From contig JBITNC010000002.1 in the NCBI GenBank assembly GCA_050084985.1, positions 31,434,001-31,498,000 on the forward strand: 64,000 bases of DNA, given 5' to 3'. The stretch's first letter is position 1. Every line of letters begins with the position of its first letter. The position numbers and the translations under genes are program-made. Source of the DNA: Nageia nagi. Lineage: Eukaryota > Pinophyta. A model generated the notes under the pieces. The model ran no database searches and was not told the DNA's origin. It saw only the letters and a list, made by a program, of their open reading frames with translations. Below are positions 35,085-47,434 of this stretch, in pieces.

Positions 35085-36330
35085 CTTTGGTGCTACAAAA
35101 ATCTTCCATCACTATTTGTAAGTTTGGATAAGAGAGCACTCCCTCAAAATGTTCTGCTTTTTCTAGTACCATAAAAGCATGGTTTAGAGTCATTTCCTCT
35201 CATTTTTGTAGATGGGTGACCATGAAATTTTCTTCCCACTTGATTGGATCCATGTCACCCTACTTGCTTAAAATAAATAATTCTTCTCCCTTTCTCTTTG
35301 GATGGAAAGATGAGCTAGCAAAATTTATCTCTTTTATTTTGGTATGGTTGAAAATCTCATGTGGTTTTGATATTTCCTTTGCCTTATATTCTCGTGAAAC
35401 CATTTCCATCAAATCAGCTTGTCCTATGATATCCAAAAATATTCTAAAATATACTACCTTCATGTAGTTTTTGGATCTCTTTTTGTATGTTTATTTTCCT
35501 TATCACTGATAATCACTCTCGTCTTGGGTGGCTCTTTACTTATACCAAAAATCACATGGGTGCATAAATCTAGCACCTTTTCTAGTTTCTAATATGCTTC
35601 CTTGCTCCAACTGACCATGGTGCTAAGTAGGGCTTACTCTTACTTAACTCTTGCTTGCCAAAAAAAAACTTTTGGTAACCATAATATATTTTGATCTTTT
35701 TTCCAAGCAACAACTATTTGTGCCTTTATCTACTTATACTTCTAAAATAAAATAAAATTTTTTATCTTTTCTCCTTATTTCTCCTATTCAAAAATAATAG
35801 AAATATGAAATACTCAAACTTGGAATTTTGGTCCTGCCATGATTGGATGAGCTAAGCAAATCTTGAACCCGTGGGTTATGGGCCCAAAGAACAAATTTTG
35901 AATTTGGGTGTGTCCTCTTGAAGCTCAATGTCCACATACACAAGATGAATAATGCAAAGCTAGTTCCAAATTTTGAAATTTGGCTAAGATACTAGTCATT
36001 CAACCTTCAAGGATTGAAGTTTTGCAATCTCACAACAAATAGAGCTTTCTATACTCCCAACGTCTCACTTCCAACCTCAAATTCTAATCACAATAGCATA
36101 ATAACTCTAATGTCTCCTCCTCAAGCCTCCATGGTGTGAGTACCATCATGAAATTCAATCAATATCAATAAATTAACTCTCCTATTTTCCAACAACCTCC
36201 TTGCAATGATTATGTCTCCAAATGTTCCAAAACAAATGGTAAGTATGTCTAGTGAACCTGCAAAATTGTCAATACTTATCTTCCATGATGAAAATGAGTT
36301 AATACTTACAAGTAATGACACTTATGATGC
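35085..36330 (-). pseudogene. E3 5' internal region, possible gag relic
   Basis: Minus-strand text behind the E3 leader. One piece is open at 35260-35463 (MEMVSREYKAKEISKPHEIF), and the frame continues past a stop with DPIKWEENFMVTHLQK and AFMVLEKAEHFEGVL. Position suggests gag, but I see no capsid or zinc-knuckle signature. Another short open piece is at 36121-36321. Unrecognised. Confidence 0.35.
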
Positions 36331-37500
36331 AACTCAAACACCTAATTGGCCTTAGCAAGACAACGTACTACTTCAAGTGTCTCCAAAATGCAGCTAAGGT
36401 TTCCAAAAACCTCCTAATAGCTCAACATCTAACCTTTAGTGACTTTGAAATACAACAATGAGTCCAAAAACTCTTCCAGAATCCCAACATTTGACCCATA
36501 ATGTCTTCAAAAATCCAAACTAACTTCAAAATATGCCTCAATTTTCCATGCTTGCTTCAAAATGATCCCAAAATGTAGCTCATTGTTTGCCTTAGAATGA
36601 TCCTGAAATGTAGCTCAAGCTCAAGAATTCTTCTCAATATGCTAATGTTCACATTAGGACTTCACCATAATGTAGAACAATCTTCACAAATACCATCAAA
36701 CTACTAACATTTGGCTTAGAGGACCTTCAAAATGTAGCAAGGAGCTCAAAAATGCCCCTAATATGCCAACGTATGTACAAGGATGGCCCTAAAATGTGAG
36801 ATAGACCTCAAAATTCCTCCAAGAAATCAATGTTTTCCTTCAGGTGGACTCAAAATATAGCACAAACCTCTAAAAAGAACTCAAAACTACATCTACCTCC
36901 TAAAGAGATCAAAATGCAAAGTTAAGCTAAAAAAATGCCCTTAATGGTGCAATGTCTAGCTTCTAGTGATCCATAAATGCAATGTCTGGCTTCAGGTAGT
37001 CCTAGATTATAATTTTAGGTACAAAAAACTCCTTAGAAATGCAATGATTGACTTTTGGTGGTCTCAAGATGCATCTTTAGGCTCCAAAATGCCCTCATAA
37101 TACCAACATCCTCCCTATAAGATCCTCAAAACACTAAATGAGCTACAAATAGCTCTTAAAACACCAACATCTAGCTCCATATGAGCTCAAAATCTTTAGA
37201 CAAACCCTTATTCCTCCCTCAAACTCAAAATAATCGAGAACGAACTTTAACTTAACATAAAAATATAATTTTTTTGAAAGTGTACCTTTTCAAGATGGAC
37301 GAACCTCCTCAAAGCTTCATAATTTGAAATTAGGGCCAAAATATATCCAACAACTTTCCAAAAGGGTGAGATAGGGATACTAGATCTCCAATGACTTACT
37401 CCAAATGTCTAGATCCTCCAAAAGCTCCTTCAAAATAATCACTATGATGCTAGGTCAAATTCACTCCTCAACAAGATAATAAGAACTCTTCACAAATAGC
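36331..37500 (-). repeat. E3 leader: degenerate tandem repeat
   Basis: Same array as 18720-19844: phrases CCTCAAAATGTAGC, CCAACATTTGGC and CTTCAAAATG return at about 70-75 bases. It lies between the primer site and the coding region of the minus-strand element. Confidence 0.6.
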
Positions 37501-37748
37501 ACTATGATCCAACAGAATATCACAATAAGTCTCTTTTGGCTTCTCCAAGTCCTCCAACAATCTCCTTCAGCAATAATCTCCTCAACTCTTACCCAGCAGC
37601 AAGGGCAAGATCTCCAACTTCACTTCAACCAATCTCTCATGTGTGATACAACTGCGATGTGTGTATCCCAATATTCAAATTCTCTTCAGCTCCAACTCAA
37701 AATCCGTTATAAATGATGCCTTGATTCCCATCAGGATGGCATAATCAA

Positions 37749-37761
37749 GGCTCTGATACCA
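37749..37761 (-). promoter_or_regulatory. Primer-binding site (initiator Met-tRNA) of E3
   Basis: The + strand reads GGCTCTGATACCA. The complement TGGTATCAGAGCC matches the 3' end of plant initiator Met-tRNA, the usual primer. One base separates it from the LTR start TGTGATAGG at 37763, so the 5' LTR of E3 is to the right. Confidence 0.85.
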
Positions 37762-37762
37762 C

Positions 37763-39045
37763 TGTGATAGGTTATTTTAGAGCTCACTCCTCAAACATGC
37801 CCTAGGAGAGGGATACTTAGTTTCAAACTTCCAAACTGGTCTAGACAACTCAAAAATACACCAATATTCCAACAACTAGCTAGGGATGAAAATTTTAGTA
37901 GTAATAATCTAAAATCCTGACATAAATCCAATGTCTAGCTAGAGAGCAAAATATGATTCCAAACTTGTAGAAAATATCTTCAAATGCCCAACATTACAAA
38001 TAGGAAGCAAAAATAGGTCATACACTATGAAAATGTACTTCTAGATCCAATGTTTAAGCATAAAGAGATAAACAACAAGATTTCAAAAACAAAATGTAAT
38101 TGTATTGATAAAGCAATGGTAGAAGCGCAATTACAATACTTTTTCCAACCTAAGGAGTTTGTACCATGACTATCTTTGATAGGGTTATTTCGGATGGCTC
38201 TAAGACCTCACCAATTCCAGAAGCAATGAGGCAAGAATAGGTCTCCTCTATAGCAACTATGATGGAACCAATAACATTCCTCTCAAGATGACTTGAATAA
38301 GTTGAAGTTAGCCTCCTCTCACCTCAATACCTCAAATGAAGGTTTCCTTACAAGTGACGAAGAAAGAGCTTCCACTTAGTCTAAAAAAGGGGTTTAATAA
38401 TCATAATCAACATATCTTATAATGGCTGAGTTCTTTTATAAGTGAGGTTGATCATATTCTAATCTTGCATTGAAATGATCTGACGATGGAGAAATGTGAT
38501 TTGTGTGCTCATGTATGCAATGTTCAAGATAGGGGGAGCCTTGGGATAAATGAAATCACATCCAAAGGCTAGAAATGCCAACGTCCAAGAGGTAGTGATG
38601 CTGAAGCACCTCATGACCAATGTCATCGACCCATGTGGCTAGGAAGGCCAACGTAGGGTCTTGGTATGCTCCCATGCCCAATGTCCATGCTCTAAGGTTG
38701 TCTACTTACCTTGGGATTGCCAATGCCTAGTTTGAAGTACCACATCCATCCTTGAAGCTCCAAATGATCCCAGTCGATGTAATCACTTAAGGAGATGTTC
38801 TACCTCAAAGAGGGGAGCACTAATGACTAGAGATACATTTAATAATGGCTAAAATATGCAACACCTCATTTAATGAGACTAATATTGCACTTACAATTAT
38901 AAATGCCTTGGTATCACAAATACAACCTTTATTAGTATTTTGAAAAATAACCAAATAAAAATAAACAAATAAAGGGCCACTTATTCCATAATTAGATATT
39001 AACTATGTCTCTAAGTGGAATTTAATGTTCCCATTTATCAGATGT
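37763..39045 (-). repeat. 5' LTR of E3 (outer end missing)
   Basis: It starts TGTGATAGGTT beside the primer site and follows the family to CATTTATCAGATG. There the last ~60 bases seen in 23775-23835 are absent, so no target duplication can be tested. Confidence 0.75.
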
Positions 39046-41995
39046 GACATTGTTTTAGCAAATATAAAATGGCATACTTAAGGTTTTTACTTACATGTGT
39101 TTTTCAAATAGCATACTTAAGTTACAATCCTACAGAATAGCCATTTGAACATGATCGAAACTGCCCAATGCAAGGGGCATCCAAAATTTATCTAGTAATA
39201 TCAACATGGTTGTACCATGATATTATACCAAATTAGGTACAATTAACTTCTATTTTGCAAGTTTTTATCCCATCACAAATTGCAAAATTCTTTACATTAG
39301 AAAGAAAAATGCTTTCAACTTTTATTCATCTTTTAACTAACATATTTCTTTAAGCTCCATGTTTATCATAGGTCTTCACACATAACCGAAAGAAAACTAG
39401 GCAATCAATACCGTTTGCTTTGCTATGAAAGACAATGTTCATCTAAGCTCTCACCTATCCTTTTGCACTTTTAGGGCAAGGGTAAGTTTCAAGCAAAAGT
39501 TTCAACATTCTATTTTCTAGAGTGAGTTTCTTGGAAAAGCAATTTACACAATATTATCAAATTTTATATCCTTTTATTTTGGAATATGGTTCAACTTCTC
39601 TCCATTGATCATATTCCAAAATTGGAAAAATTTAAATACTTAAAAATTGCATTTCGACTATTTTAAATGAATTTATTTAGATGATTTACTTGATATATGT
39701 AAAAACAACAAAATGAACCCATTTTGGGTTGTTCTAACTTAAAGTAGAATTTTCTAGTTTAGCATTATCTTGTCATGATGTCATCCTAGATAAGTCTACC
39801 TAGATGAACCCAAAATTAGCAATTCTAAATAAAGAAAAAGCAAATGCTCATTTCATCACCTTTAGAATGTTAGATCCAAGGTTGTGCATGCTTTGATGCT
39901 ATAACATATTCAAGTGCACTAACACTTTTTTGGAATTGATAATGTTATTTCCTAATATTTTATTGAATCAAAATCGATCGCATTATTTCCTAATATTTTC
40001 TTGTATCAAAATCGATCACATTATTTACTAATATTTTCTTGAATCAAATTTACAAGTATCAAAGCCAAATTCTACAAAGCAAACTCCAAATTTATGTAAT
40101 GTTCGACAAGATGCATCAACCGAAGTTCGTCACACCTCAAAATTCCACAAATCCCAAAATATGGATGTTTGGGCCTTGCATCTTAAAATGTTATACCTTG
40201 TCATGAAACATGGGTGATTTAACCCCTATGCCAAATTGACCGCTAATAACTCCAAAAGCTAAAATTAAACCAATATCATTCCAAGGTATCTTCCACTCAC
40301 CTTTCAAAATCATAAAAACTACTTAAAGTCAAGATTCGTCCTCTAGTTAGTTGTCAACCTACCTTTAATCCACACCCTCTAGATGTCCTCTTGTATATTC
40401 TCTCCAAATTTTCTACAATAGCCTAGCTTGCTAAATTTGATTCTTAGAATTGCTATCAATCTATTTTCATTTTGTATACATAATTACTTGTACATATTTT
40501 AATACTTCTCATATTATTATCACTAGGTAAATATATCATATGTACATATTTATAGAAATGAAGATTTTTTGTAATGGTGATTCTATTCTTTTAACTTGGA
40601 GATGATGGAAGGTCTATTGCAATATATCAAGAATAAGATGATAATATGCAATACCAAGACCCAAGATTGAAGCCATTTGGATATTTGAAGAATAATAATG
40701 CCAAGGGCCTTTTGAATATTTTGTAGCATTATAGGCAAGAGATATTGTCCTAACTAGTATCATTTTTCATACCCTCTAATAACTCTTAATCCTAAGTTGC
40801 CTTTTTGTTGATTTTGTATTATGCATATACTTCTTTTTGGGAAAGGTAACATTAAAATGGGTTTTTTTATAGAGGTACCCAACTGTTATTACAAATTTGG
40901 AACAGTTTTGGCAACACCCTACCATTGTTTATTTTGTACAATTTTAGGATGTTCTTCTTGAATGCACTTTGGTTATCCAAAAATTGGATCCTAATTTCAA
41001 TCTAATATACATTATCCATGAATGAATCTACTACAAAAACTGTAGTATGTAGATCAACAACTTTGCAAAATTCTCATTTTTTCAAGTTTTGAGGAGAAAT
41101 CCTCTCTCAATACCATCAAGTGTTACTTGTTTCCCATCTGCAACTTCCTTGGATACTTCCATCTTCCAAGTTTCATTATTGCTTGGCCTTCCCACATGTT
41201 TGGCACCTATGTTAGCAGATTTAGAAGTACTATGAGTTATCATTCTTCAATTGTTCCTCCCTCATTGTGTTTCCTTTCTTACAGTCTTCTCAAAATCTGA
41301 AGATTGATCTCCATATTGGCCATTTCTCTTCTTGGATCAAACATTTGTCCATTCATTAGCATTACTTGAGAAATTTGAATATCTTGGTCCTCATCATGGT
41401 CTCTTGAGGATTGCAGGATAATGGGGGAAGTTGCCTCCGTAGAGATACCTAAGGGCTTTTCTGCTATAGAGTCAGGGATCACACCTAAATGCACATGCCC
41501 CCACTTGACGTAGGGCGCCCTCTCAAGCCCTAACTCTCCACCCTTTGCTCCTTATCATGTTCTCTCTCACCAAGAGGACCTTTACAATGTTACTCAAAAG
41601 CTAACTCTTCTTATTTAAGCTTTCGAAAAATCATTTTTTTGTTGTAGTTATTTAATATATTATATTATGCATATACTCCAGGTGTGTGGTGTGAAGGCTT
41701 TTATGCTTAGACCCCCAAGCTCCATCATCCTCCTATCAACATGTTGACTCCTTCAACCACACAAGTAACAAATCTGTGTAAGAAATACTCTATTAAACAT
41801 AATTTAATAGCACAAAGGTGGATGTACAATCTAGTTCCTATAGACTACAAATTCTATCTTTATAAAAGAAAGTTGTAAGAAAGTAGGTTAATTTATGCTA
41901 TTGAACTTGATAAGGTTAATTCAAAACACATCCAACAACAAAGCAAATCAGAGTGACAATAGATAATTCATTTGGGTTTGAAGAGTTATGCTTGA
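39046..41995. other. no gene recognised
   Basis: This 2.9-kb AT-rich stretch shows no conserved domain. An open minus frame at 41279-41494 (DHDEDQDIQISQVMLMNGQM) continues as HVGRPSNNETWKME after a shift, but matches no family I know. The part around 39620-40300 resembles 58560-59000, so it is partly a dispersed repeat. Confidence 0.35.
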
Positions 41996-41999
41996 TAGT

Positions 42000-42250
42000 G
42001 TTGTGCCCGCATAACACACCAAAAAATACAAGATTTTGGGGACCCTATTTTTGCAAAGGCAATGAGGTGCATTGCCTTGAGATTGGCTTTAGGCGATGGA
42101 TATTTGATTATGAACATACTAAAGGTGATATCAGGGAACAAATCACAAAGATTACTCGTCAAAGATCCTAAAGAATATCATAATATCCAATCACTAGTTT
42201 TGTAACCAAGGAGCAAGGATCCAAAGAGTTCACCAGTACACAAGATTTTT
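42000..42250. repeat. 250-bp direct repeat, copy 1
   Basis: It matches copy 2 at 42617-42869 (offset 617) with most bases conserved, from GTTGTGCCC through GGCAATGAGGTGC and GATATCAGGGAACAA to CACAAGATTTTT. Both keep the peptide text CKGNEV.CLEIGFRRWI. The first 20 bases form a small hairpin (GTGTTGTGC/GCATAACAC). Confidence 0.8.
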
Positions 42251-42579
42251 TGAAGAGAGTGATGAATAAGCCTCATGCTATTGATGAAGCACAAATAGAG
42301 GAATTTAGCCTCAAGCTATTGTCAAACTGTGAAGAGTGAAGAGACAGATGAGGACATTTGAAATGATGTGGCCACATCATTTGATTTGTGTGAGTTGAAA
42401 CCAAAATGATGTCTTTAGAACCTAGACTACAATGTAGGTGTCCCAATGGTTATTCGAATAACCAATGAGAGTTCACTCACTATAATGCAAACTGACAATA
42501 CAACCGTTAGTGAATGCTGACATTGGCTTATATACCAATGAACAATACATATTAGTATGTACCTTCTTATATACTATTT

Positions 42580-42609
42580 TTGTTTTTGTTTTTGTTTTTG
42601 TTTTTATTT
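42580..42609. repeat. (TTTTTG)n microsatellite
   Basis: Five TTTTTG-type units just before copy 2 of the 250-bp repeat. Confidence 0.9.
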
Positions 42610-42616
42610 TGCTATT

Positions 42617-42869
42617 GTTGTGCCCACACAACACACCCCAAAATACAAGATTTTTGGGACCCTAATTTTTTGCAAAGGCAATGAGGTGCGTTGTCTTGAG
42701 ATTGGCTTTAGACGATGGATAGTTGATTCTAAACAGAGTAAAGATGATATCAGGGAACAATTTATAGAGATTACTCATCAAAGACCCTAAAGAGTATCGT
42801 AACATCCAATCACTAAATTTGCAGCCAAGGACTTAGGATTTAGAGAGTTCACCACCACACAAGATTTTT
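42617..42869. repeat. 250-bp direct repeat, copy 2
   Basis: Partner of 42000-42250. It is followed by a short duplicated phrase (AGTTTGAAGATGCCAAGTTAAGAAGGAG, in two tandem copies near 42913 and 42940). Confidence 0.8.
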
Positions 42870-43329
42870 GGGTCTTGAATGAGGCCAATGGAGGTGGAGT
42901 CATTTATCAAAGTTTGAAGATGCCAAGTTAAGAAGGAGTTTGAAGATGCCAAGTTAAGAAGGAGATCAAGAAAAGCAATTTTAGGCTTGGAATTTTTGAA
43001 ATCCACCCAAAGATGCAAAAGTCATTCAAAGGAGGGGCTTTTGATGGTGATTTCATAAATCATCCTCAAAGCCAATGCCTTGGGAGAAATTAGCTCAAAA
43101 TTCTTCAAATTTTGAGAAATTTGAAGGCATGGGTGGATGAAGGATGCAAAACCAAACAACATTGTGAGTATAACTTTGTGAAAATTCCCAAGAATGAGCA
43201 TTTTGTGTCTAGGTGTGGATGTTTGGAAGGATTTCAAGGAAAACTCAAGAAATGACCCTCAAAACAACCACCTAAGGATGGGAAGCTCAATTTTGACCCA
43301 AATGTGCAAATAGATCACATAGTTGAATG

Positions 43330-44950
43330 GAAATAGGCATTTCGAACAACTTTATTGTGCTAATTTTTTCAAAAAAATCAAGTTTTGGGCCCCTAAAAGT
43401 AAGGCATGGGTTTCCAGGTTGATTTATGAAAAGGAAAAACTTGGAAATTCCCCTTAAAACTACCGCCTAGGCTAGAGAAGTGCATTTTTGAGCTGAAATC
43501 AAATTTTGACCACATGGGTGAAGGAAAAGTGCCATTTCACAAACATCTCTAGTTCAAAATTTTTCAAAAAAATCAAGTTTAAAGCCCCAAAAGGCTAGGC
43601 ATGGATTTCTAGGAGGCATTATGGAAAATTTTCAAAAATCATGTCATAGTTGCCACCTAAGCTCAAAATTTCCTATTTTTTTCAATAAAAAGGAAAATTG
43701 AGGAGGATGTGTAAAATGTTCACCCAAATGCATTCCCCTTGGAACTTTTGGGAAAAATAAAAAAATGAGCAAGTTATGACTAGGTGGCCATTTTGGAGAG
43801 GATTAATTTTGAAAAAAACTCGAACCACTTCCACCCACTAGTGTGAATAGGGACATTTTGGCAAAAAGGCTCAAAGTCAAAATAAAAAAACATAGGTATT
43901 TGCAAGCACCTTCAAACAATCATCTTTAAACTTGGAGAAATTGCCAAAATAACTAAGGTCCACATGTGCAAGTGAGGTTATCACCATTCTCCTCCAACAA
44001 TGCAAGCAAATGAGCACCAAAATAGCCACCTAAGAAAAAAGGATGCAATATTGAGCCAAAACAAAATTTTGATCACATGGGTGCAAGGGAAATTCCATTT
44101 TTTCACATATTTCTAGTTCTATTTTTTTGGAAAAAAAATAAGTTTTAGGCTTCAAAAAGCTAGGCGTGGGTTTTGGGAGACATTCCAAGGAAAATTTTCA
44201 AAAATCATCTCAAGGTTACCACCTATGCTCAAAAATTCCAAAATTTTTCTGAAAAATGAAATTGAGTATGGATGGAGAAGAGAAAAAGTATCTTGGCATT
44301 TGAAATTTTCCAAAAAAAACTTCAAAAATTCCTCTTATAGAGCTAGGCATGGGTTTTGGGCATGATTTCTTGAAAAGGAAAAAAAAAAATATTGTCTTAT
44401 TCCAATGAGATGTTGACAAATGGCATGATTTCTCGAGAAACCTCAAAAACTTCCAAAAGAAAAAAAAATCCAAAAAAGAAGAACAAAAGTTTTGAAGCAT
44501 GATTTCTTGAAAAAACTCAAAATTTTCAAAAAGGAAAAAAAAAAAAGTTTTGTCTTATTCCAATAAGATATTGAGAAGTGGCATGAGTGCTCAAAATCCA
44601 ATTTTTTTGCAAAAAAAATGAAATTTGAGAAGGATGTGTAGAATGATCACCCAAATGCATTCCCCTTGAAATATTTCGAAAATATGAAAAAATGAGCAAG
44701 ATATGACTAGGTGGCCATTTTGGAGGATTTATTTTGAAAACGCTCAACCACTTCAATCTGCTAGTGTGAACAAAGACATTTCAACAAAAAGCTCAAAATA
44801 AAAATAAAAAACATTGGTAATTTGAGAAACACCAAGTTAAGCATCTTTAACTTTGGAGGAGTTGCCAAAGAAGCCAATGTCCATATTTGCAAGTGAGGTC
44901 ATCACCATTCTTCTCCATAATACAAGCAAATAGGCTTCATAATCTCCAGA
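43330..44950. repeat. complex direct-repeat block
   Basis: Long phrases recur: AAGGAGGATGTGT..AATG with ACCCAAATGCATTCCCCTTG at about 43700 and 44625 (offset about 925), GACTAGGTGGCCATTTTGGAG in both, and GGCATGGGTTT with TTCAAAAAAATCAAG at about 43360, 43555 and 44110. Text from 43830-43990 returns at 44750-44940. It is a satellite-like duplication, no gene. The minus-strand ORFs here are homopolymer-rich chance frames. Confidence 0.7.
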
Positions 44951-46909
44951 ATTGCTCCAGATCCATAAAGACGGGTTGAATTCATGTTTTTAGTTTTTAA
45001 TGGGATGTATTATTACCCCATTACCAGAATTGTAATTTCAAATTAGCATTTTAGTAAAAATTAGGCAAAGGACACCAACAAGCATGCAAAATACACTATC
45101 ACTATCGAGCATGCAAAATGTACCAAAAAGTCTACAAATAAGATGCATAGGGTTTCATTTGTAAGAGAATGTTTCTAAAGCAAATTTGTGAAAAATTAGC
45201 AAATTGATATATCCATGTAATTTTTTGCACAAATTTATACAAAGTGGTGAAATACTTGAAACAAAGTGATTTGTTATTTATAGGATTGTGGATTTGACCA
45301 TTTTGGATGATTTACATTCTTTCATGCATTTCTTTGAAAATTCTCGAATTTTAAGAAGGAAAATTGTTAAAAGTTCTTGAATCATTCCTAGATCGTTGCC
45401 AATCCATAATTTGCATAGTAAATGAACGTATTCTAAGATTTTCTTCCATTCTATGACATCCAATTAGAATCTTGCATTTGAAACAAAGTTTATGCGCACT
45501 TGTTGTGTCGTGTTTTTTTTTATTGCTTATCGATTACACTTAGGTGTATCGATAGCAACTTTGCTCCTTGCCCCTCTTAAGGATAAATTGGACTTAGGTT
45601 TTTTTATTTTTAGGTTGGAAGACTTCGAATGAGAATTCTTGACCGATCCGAATGTAAGAAATCTTAGACATTGCTTCACTGTGACTCTTCTTTGTCATCT
45701 TACCAGTATTGATTTATTCTCATCCCTTTCTTTATTTTAAACTTTCTTTAAAATCCCTAGCAACTTTCGAACATCGCACAAACTTATCAGTCCCTACAAA
45801 AATCGTGAGTTAAAAACGACTACCTCTACTACACCACTCAACAAATTCCCATAACAACACCTACATTGTTTAAGCTTGTATTAACAACACAAACTTCGTA
45901 AGAAACCTTGGGGTATCAGTCCTTACAAAGAAGATCAATCACGTGTTCTCACCAAGTGCTGAGTTGCTTTCCCGTTTTGATCATTTCATAGTGATTGCTG
46001 AGTAAGAGGAAAGATTTCCTTCCCAACAGATAGATACAAACAAAGATTTGGACGATAAGCTCAAAATATCTTCAAATGAAAGGATGGGCTCTTCATCTTT
46101 GTATAATAACAAAATTACCACTCGTATTCTTTGATTTGTATGGCCTATTTCATGCCATGATCCATAACGTAAAAAATTGTATCCTGTATATGTTAGTTAT
46201 GGATATCTTGTACTCAAAAACTATTTGAAGTTTGCTGTGACTTAATTCTACTGATGGTTTACCATTTTAAATTTGATAGATTTAAGCATCCTTTAATGTC
46301 TATTCAGGTGATTTCTGTGTGATGTAAACCCCAATTTTGAGTTGAACCTTCCTTTTTGGCTCATGTACTCATTCTGGGTGGTCATGTAACTTTTATCCTT
46401 TGTAGATTAAGTCAAAACAAAAGGATATTGTACACCCTCAGTGGCCTGAAAATAAAAATTATGAAGATAAAATTAAGTTCATGTTGACTTTATCAATATG
46501 TACTAAGCAAAATCTGTATCGGACAGGACTCAAAATATGGTGATTTTGTTTTATAAGGCAATGTGTTTCAAATAAGAAAGTTGCAATAGTCAGTATAAGG
46601 AATTATATTCTTTAATGCAAATTCAAAATTTGTACATATTCTTCATGCTGTTTGCAATACACAAATATGATTGCAAACAGAAACAAATTGATGTGTATCT
46701 TACACCAGCTTTTGAAGAACAAATGATGTCAGTTATACAAAACACATCATGAACCTTTAAAGAAAGCAGCTGCTTCTCTAATTAACTCCCACTTCCCAGT
46801 CAGTGGTGATGCCTTCTCCAACCACATCGTGTTTTCTGGCATCAGACATCCAAGTTCATGCTTAAAGCTATGAAGGTGGCATAGATACAGTTTCCTGTAA
46901 CTAACCATA
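44951..46909. other. no gene; hairpin at 45528-45554; possible 3' UTR of the SEC14-like gene at the right end
   Basis: No protein motif is found. The bases next to 46910 would be the 3' UTR of the minus-strand gene. No clear polyadenylation signal could be picked. Confidence 0.35.
45528..45554. repeat. small near-perfect hairpin
   Basis: TATCGATTACAC and GTGTATCGATA pair across TTAG with one bulged T. Confidence 0.75.
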
Positions 46910-47002
46910 CTAACTCAAGTTACTTACTTTAAAGGCTGTATCTTGCAAACTTTCCATAGACCGCTGGAGTTCATCCTGTTTAGAAATGACTGTTTTCAAA
47001 AC
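46910..47002 (-). CDS. SEC14-like protein, last exon
   Basis: The exon starts after an acceptor TTTGCTGCAG and encodes VLKTVISKQDELQRSMESL then QDTAFKVSNLS and a TAG at 46910-46912. It continues the coiled-coil of the previous exon (LEAELAETKM). Plant SEC14-nodulin proteins end similarly (leucine-rich helix, then .RQEEL.), though the Lys-rich tail usual in that family is missing. The contiguous open frame that runs through the 73-base intron to 46980 is a read-through, not the likely protein. Confidence 0.6.
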   Translation of the reverse strand, partial: VLKTVISKQDELQRSMESLQDTAFKVSNLS

Positions 47003-47075
47003 CTGCAGCAAATACACGGTCAGCCTCTACACTAAATTTCATAGAATTGACAAGCATTAGGTAATCAACACGAAC

Positions 47076-47434
47076 CATTTTTGTTTCTGCTAGTTCAGCC
47101 TCTAATTTCAGTATTTTCTGAGTGGTAGCATCTGTTAGTTCATTCAATGGCATAGGTTTGGAAGCATTCTCCCGTGTTTCTGTAACTTGTCTGTGTGTTA
47201 AAAGGCAGTTAGAGTATATCCCCATATTTGAATCAGAATTTGAGTAAATGCAACCTTTCTGTTTTGTATTTGGTATCTCTTCTCTACTGAATATTTTTAT
47301 CATCCCTCTATAATACTTCTCTTTTAGTGCACTCCAATTAAGCATCCTCTTCAAATGCTGAAATGACATTATAGCTATTACAAGTCGCAAAATTGTCCAA
47401 ATCGTATCAAGGTAATCCCTTTGATGTCTACTTC
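47076..47434 (-). CDS. SEC14-like phosphatidylinositol transfer protein, penultimate exon
   Basis: Acceptor TTTGGATAGCAG, then 359 coding bases: SRHQRDYLDTIWTILRLV, a hydrophobic stretch IAIMSFQHLKRML, a polar middle, and ASKPMPLNELTDATTQKILK with LEAELAETKM. The donor is GTTCGT (weak). The hydrophobic segment followed by a PMP..e....a...i..LE.EL..TK block is the C-terminal layout of plant SEC14-like (SFH) proteins, which move phosphatidylinositol between membranes. The lipid-binding CRAL-TRIO domain would be encoded upstream and is not in view. Codon use and low stop density differ from the surrounding transposon relics. Confidence 0.6.

Larger units (their letters stand above)
22702..39045 (-). 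mobile_element. Chromovirus (Ty3/gypsy) E3, minus strand, with nested insertions
   Basis: The two LTRs are at 22702-23835 (3') and 37763-39045 (5', its outer end missing). Inside the 3' LTR lie a polypurine tract and an integrase tail with chromodomain. Inside the 5' LTR lie an initiator-Met primer site and a repetitive leader. RT, RNase H and protease are not seen. The middle is replaced by repeats and a copia insertion. LTRs are the same family as E1. Confidence 0.75.

Noticed and set aside
41100-41494. BED-finger/hAT transposase at the minus-strand ORF 41279-41494
   Set aside because: The HVGRPSNNETWKME text is suggestive, but no zinc-finger Cys/His pattern follows.
44216-44756. Minus-strand Phe-rich ORFs
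   Set aside because: They come from A-runs in the direct-repeat block. Composition explains them.
46890-46930. Alternative C-terminus of the SEC14-like protein via a second splice (GTAAGT to TTACAG)
   Set aside because: The intron would be only 33 bases, too short for a plant intron.
46980-47390. A single 136-codon gene at this minus-strand ORF
   Set aside because: Its last 25 codons read through a spliceable intron. The spliced frame gives a better, family-consistent protein.
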